Assembly: GCF_001995215.1 (NCBI RefSeq)
Contig: NZ_MUXN01000020.1
Location: 1 to 64,000, forward strand
Length of the DNA: 64,000 bases
DNA from: Amycolatopsis azurea DSM 43854
GTDB lineage: Bacteria; Actinomycetota; Actinomycetes; Mycobacteriales; Pseudonocardiaceae
Direction: 5' to 3'
The stretch's first letter is position 1, and each line of letters starts with the position of its first letter. A program made the position numbers and the translations under genes. Below the pieces are notes generated by a model that saw only the letters and a list, made by a program, of their open reading frames with translations, was not told the DNA's origin and did not search any database. Below, in pieces: positions 9,285 to 16,056 of the stretch.

Positions 9285-10501
9285 GGCGCCTCCTCGTTTC
9301 GGTCGGTGTACCTCGCGGCGGCCGGGAGCGGCCGGACGAGTTCGGCTTCGGCGCGGACCAGCCCGAAGCCGGTCAGCACGGCGAGCGCGTCGACGGTCAG
9401 CCGTCGCACGCCGTCCTTGCCCCGGTAGGTCTTGGCCCAGCGCGGGAAGCGTTTCAGCAGTTTGGCGGTGGCGTTGCGCAGGTAGTCCGTCGTCCGCGGC
9501 TCGTCGAGCACGTCGAGCAGCAGGAGCGCGGCGACCTTGGCGTTGCTGCCGTCGTCCGGGAACCGCTCGTCGGTGGACAGCCCGTCGACGTCGACGAGCA
9601 GCACACCCTCCGCGCGTTCTTCCAGGACGAAACCGCCCTGTTCGGCGGCGCGCCGCAGCAGCTGGCGCCCGGTCGGCGAGCCGAGGTACGCGCGCTCCTC
9701 CGCGGTCAGTTCGGCGAAGTACAGCACCGGGTCGTCGACGAGACGGCGGAAGACGGTGTGCCGGAGCCACAGGTTCCGCTGGACGTCGGACGCGCTCGGC
9801 GTGTCCTCGTGGCGGCCCGAGGAGAGGCCGTAGCGCTGCTCGTGCGACACCGCCTCCAGCAGTTCCTCGAACCGCAGCGCGACGTCGTCGGCGGGGACGG
9901 CCAGCTGCGACGGCCCGACCGGCGCGGCGAGCATCCGCAGCAACAGGGTCGCGTCGACGCGGAACAGGACCTTCGCGGCCGGATCGTCCACAAAGGACTC
10001 CGCGTCGCCGTCGGCGGTTTCGAGGACGCCGAAGGACTCCAGCAGCGCGAGGACGTCCACGAACGCGAGACGCTCGGCCCGGGAGGCGACGTCGAACGTC
10101 GTCACGAGGTCGTCGGCGCCGCTCGCCCTGGCCACGCGGTCGGCGAGCAGGCCGATGGTGGTCACCGGCACCGTCAGGAGTTCGGCCGCCGCCACGCACA
10201 GCAGCACGTAGCGGCGGCGGTCGAACGCCGCCCGTCCGGACCGCAGCCGCCGGGCGGGCCGGCTGGGGTCGGCGGCGGCACGGACCTTGACCAGCCGGGC
10301 GTAGCCGAGCCGGGGTTCGACGGTGAGCGTCCAGCCGCAGTAGTAGTCGAACCACTGCCGGATGGGCTCGCGGCGGCGCCGGATGAGGTCGAAGGTCTCC
10401 GGGGCGCCGCGTTCGCCGATGAGCGGGGTGGCCAGCAGGGCCCGGATCCCGCGGGCGACCTCTTCGCGCTCCGCGATGACCAGTTGGTTCGTGAGGCTCA
10501 C
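9281..10501 (-). CDS. jetB: Wadjet-type DUF2398 protein (JetB-like, TIGR02678)
   Basis: The protein is 406 aa from GTG 10501, overlapping the stop of the DUF2397 gene by four bases; its own stop overlaps the SMC-gene start. The sequence matches the TIGR02678/DUF2398 type: ERGAPETFDLIRRRREPIRQ near the N-terminus, FDRRRYVLLCVAAAELLTV, and LRHTVFRRLVDDPVLYFAEL. It probably forms a winged-helix kite-like subunit bridging the SMC heads and the kleisin. No catalytic motif is visible. Tight coupling on both sides supports a fixed stoichiometric complex. Confidence 0.85.
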   Translation of the reverse strand: MSLTNQLVIAEREEVARGIRALLATPLIGERGAPETFDLIRRRREPIRQWFDYYCGWTLTVEPRLGYARLVKVRAAADPSRPARRLRSGRAAFDRRRYVLLCVAAAELLTVPVTTIGLLADRVARASGADDLVTTFDVASRAERLAFVDVLALLESFGVLETADGDAESFVDDPAAKVLFRVDATLLLRMLAAPVGPSQLAVPADDVALRFEELLEAVSHEQRYGLSSGRHEDTPSASDVQRNLWLRHTVFRRLVDDPVLYFAELTAEERAYLGSPTGRQLLRRAAEQGGFVLEERAEGVLLVDVDGLSTDERFPDDGSNAKVAALLLLDVLDEPRTTDYLRNATAKLLKRFPRWAKTYRGKDGVRRLTVDALAVLTGFGLVRAEAELVRPLPAAARYTDRNEEAP

Positions 10502-11991
10502 GCACCGCCTCCGGCCGTGCTGATCTCGATCTCGTAGTCGGGGCCGCGGAAGACGCCGCTCGTGGTGGTCAGGCGCGCGAGCGCGCCCTTGGGCGGCGGC
10601 CTCAGGACGATCTCGATCTGGCCGTCCGACGTCGTGCTCCGCCGGGTGCCGTCCGCGCCGACCGCGCTGCCCAACGCCTGGCCCAGCAGGTCCAGCAGTC
10701 GCTCGAAGACGGTGTGGTCCAGCTTCTCGAACGCCGATAGCCGCACGATCCCGCCGGTGTCGAGCATGTTCCAGGCCGCCTCGAGTTCGGCGCGCTCCGC
10801 GATCGCCTGCTGGACACGCGCCGCCCGGATCGCCGTGACGTCGCGGACGCGTCCGGTCCTGGTGAACCGCTCGGTGCGGCCCGCCGACCGAAGCAGCTCC
10901 GAGACTTCCACCGGCGGCGCGTCGAGCCACGACGCGGTCGTGCTGACCACTTCCGGGTCCGCGTGGGCCAGATGCGCGTGCCGCGCGGAACTGAGCCCGA
11001 ACATCGTGGACCACAGGCGATGCAGGTCCTCCTGCGCCGGGACGACGGTGAACCATCGCGCCAGCTCGCGGAAGTCGGCGACCGCGCTGCTCGCGCGCCG
11101 CCGCGACTCGGTGATCCGGTCCAGCACCTGCAAGAGCGTGATGATCGCCCGCCGCGCGACCTGGTGCAGGTCCTCGACCCGCGGCGTCGCCCCGTCTTCG
11201 GGCAGGAACCACGCGCGAAGCCCGTCCCAGCGGGCCTTGCGGACGTCGAGCCAGCGCTGATCCGGATTCGGCAGGGCCGCGCCGTTGAGCGCCCGGCGGT
11301 GCACGCGCTCGATGCCGTGGTCGTCGATCTCCTTGATGCGGGTGGCGATCGTGTGGGTGTGATGCTCCAGGTCGTTCAGGAACTCCTGGAGATACGCGAC
11401 CGTCGACGCCTTGACCTCGTGAAACGTCGCTAGGTCGGCTTCGGCGTGCAGCAGGCGCTGGAGGTCGCCGTTGAAACGCTTCGTGTTGTCGCGGAACGCC
11501 TCTAGATGGCCCTCGGCTTCGGTGAGCGTGCTGAACACGCGCCTGTCGGTGCCGTCTTCGAGCTGCTTCGCGAGCTCTCCGAGCCGCTCACCCAGCGCTT
11601 CGAGGGTGGCTGTCTGCAGGGCGCCGGTGGCGTTGAGCACCTCGTTCGCGCGGACCACGCCCGCGTACGCCGCTTCGCCGAGCCGGGTCAGCGAGTACTG
11701 GAGATTGCGGCGTTCGTACTCGGACGCCGTCCGGTAATCGCCCGCGTGGTTCTGGACGACGTCGAGGAGCTTGTCGTTCCGCAACTGGTCCAGCGTGCTG
11801 ACCAGGTCTTCGTCGGCCAGCGTCTCCATCCAGCCGACCGCCCGCAGTTCCGTGCGGACGTCGTCGATCCCGAGCGCCGTCTCGAGCCGTTCGTTCGCCT
11901 CACCGAAGGCGTGCAGGATCGCCAGGGGGAGCCCGGACCTGCTGCCGTCGGTGAAACGGAACAGCTCGGGCGGTACACGGAACGGATCCAT
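10498..11991 (-). CDS. jetA: Wadjet-type DUF2397 protein (JetA-like kleisin, TIGR02677)
   Basis: The protein is 497 aa from ATG 11991, preceded by GGAGGA. It opens MDPFRVPPELFRFTDGSR, typical of TIGR02677/DUF2397, continues with winged-helix-like and helical regions, and includes FTVVPAQEDLHRLWSTMFGL and DTGGIVRLSAFEKL. In Wadjet the equivalent protein is the MukF-like kleisin linking the SMC dimer. It is the first gene of the three-gene operon, with a short leader that abuts a small lipoprotein gene on the same strand. I believe this family set corresponds to Wadjet type III, but I cannot confirm the type number from sequence alone. Confidence 0.86.
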   Translation of the reverse strand: MDPFRVPPELFRFTDGSRSGLPLAILHAFGEANERLETALGIDDVRTELRAVGWMETLADEDLVSTLDQLRNDKLLDVVQNHAGDYRTASEYERRNLQYSLTRLGEAAYAGVVRANEVLNATGALQTATLEALGERLGELAKQLEDGTDRRVFSTLTEAEGHLEAFRDNTKRFNGDLQRLLHAEADLATFHEVKASTVAYLQEFLNDLEHHTHTIATRIKEIDDHGIERVHRRALNGAALPNPDQRWLDVRKARWDGLRAWFLPEDGATPRVEDLHQVARRAIITLLQVLDRITESRRRASSAVADFRELARWFTVVPAQEDLHRLWSTMFGLSSARHAHLAHADPEVVSTTASWLDAPPVEVSELLRSAGRTERFTRTGRVRDVTAIRAARVQQAIAERAELEAAWNMLDTGGIVRLSAFEKLDHTVFERLLDLLGQALGSAVGADGTRRSTTSDGQIEIVLRPPPKGALARLTTTSGVFRGPDYEIEISTAGGGA

Positions 11992-12078
11992 GCGTCCTCC
12001 GGCGGATAAGCGTGGGGTCCCACGTTAGGGGGTCACCCAGGCGAGTCTGAACGGACCGTCTTTTTTCACGCTGAGTGC

Positions 12079-12444
12079 TCACGTGGTGAACAGGCTGAGG
12101 TGGACGGTGGTCCCGTCGACGGTGACCTCGCGATACACCCGGCGACCGTCGATGAGCTGGTCGTCCTTCAGGGCACCGGGCGCGAAGCCCGACGCCTCGA
12201 GCAGCCGCGGGACGTCCTCCGCCGGAAGGGTGAGGACGACGCGGTACCTCACGTCGATGCCCCGCTCGTACTTCGTCTCCAGCACCTTGCCGCTCGCGGG
12301 CATCGAGATCCCGCCGAACTTGAAGGCTTCTTCGGGTGTCGGACCTGGCTGGGGTGTCGCACAGCCGGCGAGGAGGAGGGCGAGGGCCGCGAGCAGGAGC
12401 TTCACCCAGTGTGAGACGCACAGGGGACGTAAGCGTTCCGTCAC
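12079..12444 (-). CDS. Small lipoprotein, unknown function
   Basis: About 121 aa if read from GTG 12444. GTG 12405 ([15 protein letters not shown]) or ATG 12477 are alternative starts, and none has a clear ribosome site. The lipobox LLAGC is followed by [17 protein letters not shown], so lipid attachment at this cysteine is likely. The remaining ~80 aa are a compact soluble domain ([18 protein letters not shown]) with no recognised family. It is upstream of the Wadjet-type operon on the same strand, 87 bases before jetA, and could be transcribed with it, but a functional link is not evident. Confidence 0.7.
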   Translation of the reverse strand: MTERLRPLCVSHWVKLLLAALALLLAGCATPQPGPTPEEAFKFGGISMPASGKVLETKYERGIDVRYRVVLTLPAEDVPRLLEASGFAPGALKDDQLIDGRRVYREVTVDGTTVHLSLFTT

Positions 12445-12513
12445 ACTTGGACGGGGATGACAGGGACGGTGCGACACGTTGTACTGGGTGTCAACGACCA
12501 GAGGAGATCAACA

Positions 12514-13008
12514 GTGACGGAAAAGGCTGTTCTCGCGGGCGGCTGCTTCTGGGGCATGCAGGACCTGTTCCGCCGGCACCCCGGAGTCGTCTCCACCAGG
12601 GTCGGCTACACCGGCGGAGACGTGCCGAACGCGACCTACCGCAACCACGGCTCGCACGCCGAAGGCATCGAGATCGTCTTCGACCCGGCCCAGCTGTCGT
12701 ATCGGCAGATCCTGGAGTTCTTCTTCCAGATCCACGACCCGACGACCCGCAACCGTCAGGGCAACGACATCGGCGCGAGCTACCGGTCGGCGATCTACTA
12801 CACCGACGACAAGCAGAAGCAGGTCGCCGAACAGACGATCGCCGACGTCGACGCCTCCGGCAAGTGGCCGGGCAAGGTCGTCACCGAGGTGACCCAGGCC
12901 GGTGACTTCTGGGAAGCCGAGCCCGAGCACCAGGACTACCTGGAGCGCATCCCGAACGGCTACACCTGCCACTACGTGCGGCCGGAATGGCAACTGGGCG
13001 AGCGCTGA
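12514..13008 (+). CDS. msrA: Peptide-methionine (S)-S-oxide reductase
   Basis: The protein is 164 aa from GTG 12514 with ribosome site GAGGAGAT. The catalytic GCFWG motif lies at residues 10-14 (Cys11). Family blocks [30 protein letters not shown] and [19 protein letters not shown] all match MsrA. The enzyme reduces methionine-S-sulfoxide in proteins using thioredoxin and repairs oxidative damage. Length and motifs are normal. The next gene begins inside its 3' end. Confidence 0.97.
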   Translation: MTEKAVLAGGCFWGMQDLFRRHPGVVSTRVGYTGGDVPNATYRNHGSHAEGIEIVFDPAQLSYRQILEFFFQIHDPTTRNRQGNDIGASYRSAIYYTDDKQKQVAEQTIADVDASGKWPGKVVTEVTQAGDFWEAEPEHQDYLERIPNGYTCHYVRPEWQLGER

Positions 13009-13478
13009 TCGTCGCGCTGCACGTCTCTCCCGTGCACGCCTACGAGGGCCGTCCTTCCGACGGCCCTCGTCCCGATCCGTCTCCGGTCTCGTGCGACCAC
13101 GTCGAGGTACGCGCGGGACTGGGGCTGGTCGGTGACCGGTACTTCGACCACCCCGCTCATCGTCAGGCCGCGGTGACGCTGTTCTCGGCGTCCGTTCCCG
13201 GCGACCCGTTGCTCGCCCGGCGGAACATCGTGCTGTCGGGCTTCGACGTGGACGCCCTGCCGCGGGACTCCGTTCTCACGCTGGACTCCGGCGACGGACC
13301 CGTGCGCTTCGAGATCCACCGGCCCGCGAACCCGTGCGCCTGGATGGACGTCGTCTACCCGCCCGGCACCTTCCGCGCGCTGCGGGGCCGCGGCGGGAAA
13401 CGCTGCGTGCCGCTCGACGACGGCGTGCTGCGGTTAGGCCCCGTGGAGATCTCCATGGATGAGCTCGATCGGTCTTGA
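12987..13478 (+). CDS. MOSC-domain protein
   Basis: The protein is 163 aa from ATG 12987, overlapping the last 22 bases of msrA in another frame. It has the MOSC layout: an early [16 protein letters not shown], then [18 protein letters not shown], and the conserved cysteine in ANPCAWMD, where sulfur or molybdenum-cofactor chemistry is expected in this family. It lacks the N-terminal beta-barrel of MOSC-N proteins, so it is the short stand-alone form. The overlap suggests translational coupling with msrA. The substrate is unknown. Confidence 0.8.
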   Translation: MATGRALIVALHVSPVHAYEGRPSDGPRPDPSPVSCDHVEVRAGLGLVGDRYFDHPAHRQAAVTLFSASVPGDPLLARRNIVLSGFDVDALPRDSVLTLDSGDGPVRFEIHRPANPCAWMDVVYPPGTFRALRGRGGKRCVPLDDGVLRLGPVEISMDELDRS

Positions 13479-13591
13479 GCCTGGTCTGCGCTGATCGGGT
13501 GGGATGTCCTGGGAGATGCGTGCGTTCTGGAGTTGTCGGGTCACCGACGGCTACCGTTGAGAAACGGACCGGCGGAAGGGGAGGTCTCGAC

Positions 13592-13708
13592 GTGGCGAAG
13601 CACGAAGAGAAGGCCAACCAGGACTCGAAGGATCCAGACGAGAAGAAGGGCACCCAGGGCGGCGGTGGGGACGATGATCCTCAAGGACGGCACCGCAGTG
13701 GGCAGTGA
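13592..13708 (+). CDS. Candidate RiPP precursor peptide (38 aa)
   Basis: A 38-codon ORF from GTG 13592 with a strong ribosome site (GGGGAGG, 8 bases away) precedes and overlaps the methyltransferase gene. The peptide is very hydrophilic: charged N-terminal half (AKHEEKANQDSKDPDEKKG), then TQGGGGDDDPQGRHRSGQ. The GGGG-DDD-P stretch followed by a basic tail resembles a leader plus an Asp-containing core. RiPP loci of the imiditide and pamtide kinds consist of little more than a short Asp-bearing precursor beside an O-methyltransferase of the PIMT family that turns Asp into aspartimide. Assignment rests on size, ribosome site, overlap and partner; no precursor family is recognised. Confidence 0.6.
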   Translation: MAKHEEKANQDSKDPDEKKGTQGGGGDDDPQGRHRSGQ

Positions 13709-14831
13709 CGCGGCGTTCGAGCTGGTGGACCGGGCCGCGTTCATCCCCGCCCGGATCTGGTTCGATGACGAGAACGGCCGTCCGCAGCCGATCGACCGCG
13801 CGACCGAGCCGGCGCGATGGCGGGCCGCGGTCGAGCAGGACGCCCCGATCGTCACCCAGCTCGACGACGGCGCCACAGTGTGGCCCGCGACGAGCATGAA
13901 CGCCACCAGTTCGGCGTCCGAACCGTCGCTGGTGCGGGGAATGCTCGACCGGCTCGACGTCCAGCCGGGGCATCGCGTACTGGAGATCGGTACCGGAACC
14001 GGCTACAACACCGCGTTGCTGTGCGCGCTGGCCGGCGAGGAGAACGTGACCAGCATCGAAGTCGACCCGGTGCTGGCCGACGGTGCGCGGGCGAACCTGC
14101 ACGCCGCCGGCTACCGGCCCACGGTCATCACCGGAGACGGCGCGGCCGGGCACCGGGAGCGGGCACCGTTCGACCGGATCATCGCGACGTGCGCGGTCAC
14201 CGCCGGACATATCCCCTACGCCTGGGCCGCCCAGACCATCGAGCACGGCACGATCCTGTCCCCGTGGGGCACGTTGTTCTGCAACGGCGTCCAGGTCCAC
14301 CTCAGCGCCGACGGCCGAGGCCGGGCACAGGGACGGGTGGTCGATTCCGCCTCGTTCATGCGGTTGCGAGCCCAGCGCGGCCCGTTCGGCCACGCCGGCC
14401 GCCTGTCCGATCTGATCGACGCCGCCGACGTGGACACCGACACCACCACCGTCAGCCCGAGTGCGGTCCACGCCGGCCCGGCGGCGTTCGCCGTCGGTGT
14501 GCAGCTCGCCGACGTGCAGCAGTCCATGGCCTACGACTTCGACGGCGAAGGCACCGACGAGCTGCTGCTCTATCACGTGCCCAGCGAGTCGGTGGCCACC
14601 GTCCACGCCACCGCCGATGCCGCCGTGACGGGGAAGTACCCGGTCCGGCAGCTCGGCCCGCGCAGGTTGTGGACCGAGGTCGAGACCGCGCACGCCTGGT
14701 GGCTGAGCCGTCTGGAGCCGCGACACACGCGTTTCGGGTTGACGATTTCCACTACAGGCCAGGAAATCTGGCTGGACGAGCCCGGCAACGTGGTACGCAC
14801 CTGGCCGGCGGTCGCTCCCTCCGCGACCTGA
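13674..14831 (+). CDS. Protein-L-isoaspartate O-methyltransferase-like enzyme, probable RiPP maturase
   Basis: About 385 aa from ATG 13674; GTG 13698, after AAGGA, is a good alternative. The N-terminal half is a class I SAM methyltransferase with motif I VLEIGTGTGYNTALL, an upstream TSMNATSSASEP substrate loop as in PIMT, and APFDRIIATCAV. The last ~150 aa (from about DLIDAADVDTD) form an extra domain absent from housekeeping PIMT (~210 aa). That extension is typical of PIMT homologues acting on RiPP precursors in graspetide, lanthipeptide and imiditide loci. It overlaps the 38-aa ORF. The expected reaction is methylation of an Asp side chain followed by loss of methanol to an aspartimide. 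No ATP-grasp or lanthionine enzyme is near. Confidence 0.8.
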   Translation: MILKDGTAVGSDAAFELVDRAAFIPARIWFDDENGRPQPIDRATEPARWRAAVEQDAPIVTQLDDGATVWPATSMNATSSASEPSLVRGMLDRLDVQPGHRVLEIGTGTGYNTALLCALAGEENVTSIEVDPVLADGARANLHAAGYRPTVITGDGAAGHRERAPFDRIIATCAVTAGHIPYAWAAQTIEHGTILSPWGTLFCNGVQVHLSADGRGRAQGRVVDSASFMRLRAQRGPFGHAGRLSDLIDAADVDTDTTTVSPSAVHAGPAAFAVGVQLADVQQSMAYDFDGEGTDELLLYHVPSESVATVHATADAAVTGKYPVRQLGPRRLWTEVETAHAWWLSRLEPRHTRFGLTISTTGQEIWLDEPGNVVRTWPAVAPSAT

Positions 14832-14869
14832 CCGCTGGTCCAATGGGGATCCACCGGCCGACGGTGCGG

Positions 14870-15478
14870 TCACAGCCATTCGGCGTCGGTGGCGATGCGG
14901 ATCGCGTGCACCCGATTGCGGGCGTTGAGTTTCATGACGATCGCGGCCAGATAGTTCCGGACCGTGCCGGGGGAAAGGAAGAGCTCGGCGGCGATGTCGG
15001 CGACGGTGCGGCCGCGCGCGGTCACCCGCAGGATCTCGATCTCGCGACCGGTCAGCGGGCAGTCGTCGGTCTCCCAGGCGGCCAGCGCCAGTTCGCTGTC
15101 GATCACCCGCCGCCCGATCGCGACCGACCGCACCGCGTTCGCCAGTTTGTCCGACGGCGCGTCCTTCAGCAGGAAGCCTTTGACCTTCGCGTCCAGCGCG
15201 CGCCGGACCGTGCCGGGGCGCCCGAGACTGGTGAGGATCAGCGTGTGGCAGCCGGGCAGGCTTTCGTGGATCTCGACGGCCGCCGTCAGGCCGTCCTTGC
15301 CCGGCAGGTCGATGTCGATGACCGCGACATCCGGCTGGACGGATTTCGCGGTCGGCAGTATCTGGTCACCCGAAGAGACTTCGGCGACCACTTCTATGTC
15401 CGGTTCCAGGTTCAGCAGGGCCACGAGGGCACCGCGGACCATATGCATATCTTCAGCGAGCAGCACTTTGATCACCAC
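14870..15478 (-). CDS. NarL/FixJ-type response regulator (LuxR HTH)
   Basis: The protein is 202 aa from GTG 15478. The receiver domain has acidic pocket AED (about 9-10) and phospho-acceptor Asp55 in AVIDIDLPG; KGFLLKDAPS carries the conserved Lys. The C-terminal LuxR helix-turn-helix reads LTGREIEILRVTARGRTVADIAAELFLSPGTV (about 138-170) followed by NYLAAIVMKLNARNR. It looks DesR-like. No histidine kinase gene is adjacent, so it is an orphan regulator here. Its stop is convergent with the methyltransferase gene. Confidence 0.93.
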   Translation of the reverse strand: MVIKVLLAEDMHMVRGALVALLNLEPDIEVVAEVSSGDQILPTAKSVQPDVAVIDIDLPGKDGLTAAVEIHESLPGCHTLILTSLGRPGTVRRALDAKVKGFLLKDAPSDKLANAVRSVAIGRRVIDSELALAAWETDDCPLTGREIEILRVTARGRTVADIAAELFLSPGTVRNYLAAIVMKLNARNRVHAIRIATDAEWL

Positions 15479-15624
15479 GAAGCACCTCGCACCCCAGTTC
15501 AGTGGCTTCGTCGTCAGTCTACGGCATTTTGATCACCCGGTGACGGATCGACGGAATGCGCTTTCCCGTCGTGAGTTTCGCCTAGGCCGGTCGTGTCCTT
15601 CCGGCACCCGAATGCCGCGGCGGC

Positions 15625-15906
15625 TCACAGCTCGTCGAGCTCCTTCGGCCAGCCGAGGGCCCTCCGGGTGAACCCGAGCAGCTCGAATTCCGAACGCGCC
15701 CAGTCGATCCGGATCCGGACGGCCAGCTCGGGGGCCACGGTCAGCAGGAATCGGTCGCGGCCGCCGCCGACCTTGAATACGCCGTAGGTCAGGAACGCGG
15801 ATCCGTCGCAGATGGCGAACAACGCCGTGAAAATCGTCGCGCGTTCGCTTTCCGGAATCGAATCCAGCCATTCCAGCCCGCCGGCCAGCGCCAGCCGCAC
15901 CGCCAT
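15625..15906 (-). CDS. Hypothetical protein, 93 aa
   Basis: Starts at ATG 15906, seven bases after GGAGG. The protein is 93 aa, soluble, with a tryptophan-rich end (RIDWARSEFELLGF, ALGWPKELDEL). No signal peptide, membrane segment or known motif is visible. The ribosome site, codon use and a GC-rich third position support it as real. It sits alone between the response regulator and a large palindrome. Function unknown. Confidence 0.65.
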   Translation of the reverse strand: MAVRLALAGGLEWLDSIPESERATIFTALFAICDGSAFLTYGVFKVGGGRDRFLLTVAPELAVRIRIDWARSEFELLGFTRRALGWPKELDEL

Positions 15907-15986
15907 CGAGCCTCCTCACCGAACCACTGCCTCCAGCATGGCGATCTTCGGCGGCGCAGGGCGTCTCGGATCCTGCTCGGTGACGC

Positions 15987-16047
15987 GTGAAGGCCCCCTT
16001 CCCTCGGCTGGTCACTGAAAACACAGCCGAGGGAAGGGGGCCTTCAC
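15987..16047. repeat. Large perfect palindrome of the GTGAAGGCCCCCTTC family, likely terminator
   Basis: A 24-base left arm (15987-16010, starting GTGAAGGCCCCCTTCCCTCG) pairs perfectly with 16024-16047 around a 13-base loop. It lies 9 bases past the stop of the UvrA-like gene, so it can end that transcript. Near-identical arms recur at 36244 and 62130, and a relative at 33768. Confidence 0.75.
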
Positions 16048-16056
16048 TTGATTTGC

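Noticed and set aside
5280-10505. A single 1741-aa protein covering the SMC and upstream region
   Set aside because: The first ~400 codons run in a shadow frame over the DUF2398 gene. The real start is GTG 9284 at the GTGA overlap.
12478-12513. A palindromic operator and TTGACA-type promoter between the lipoprotein gene and msrA
   Set aside because: TTGACA is visible on the minus strand near 12497, but no -10 box lies at a proper distance for either gene.
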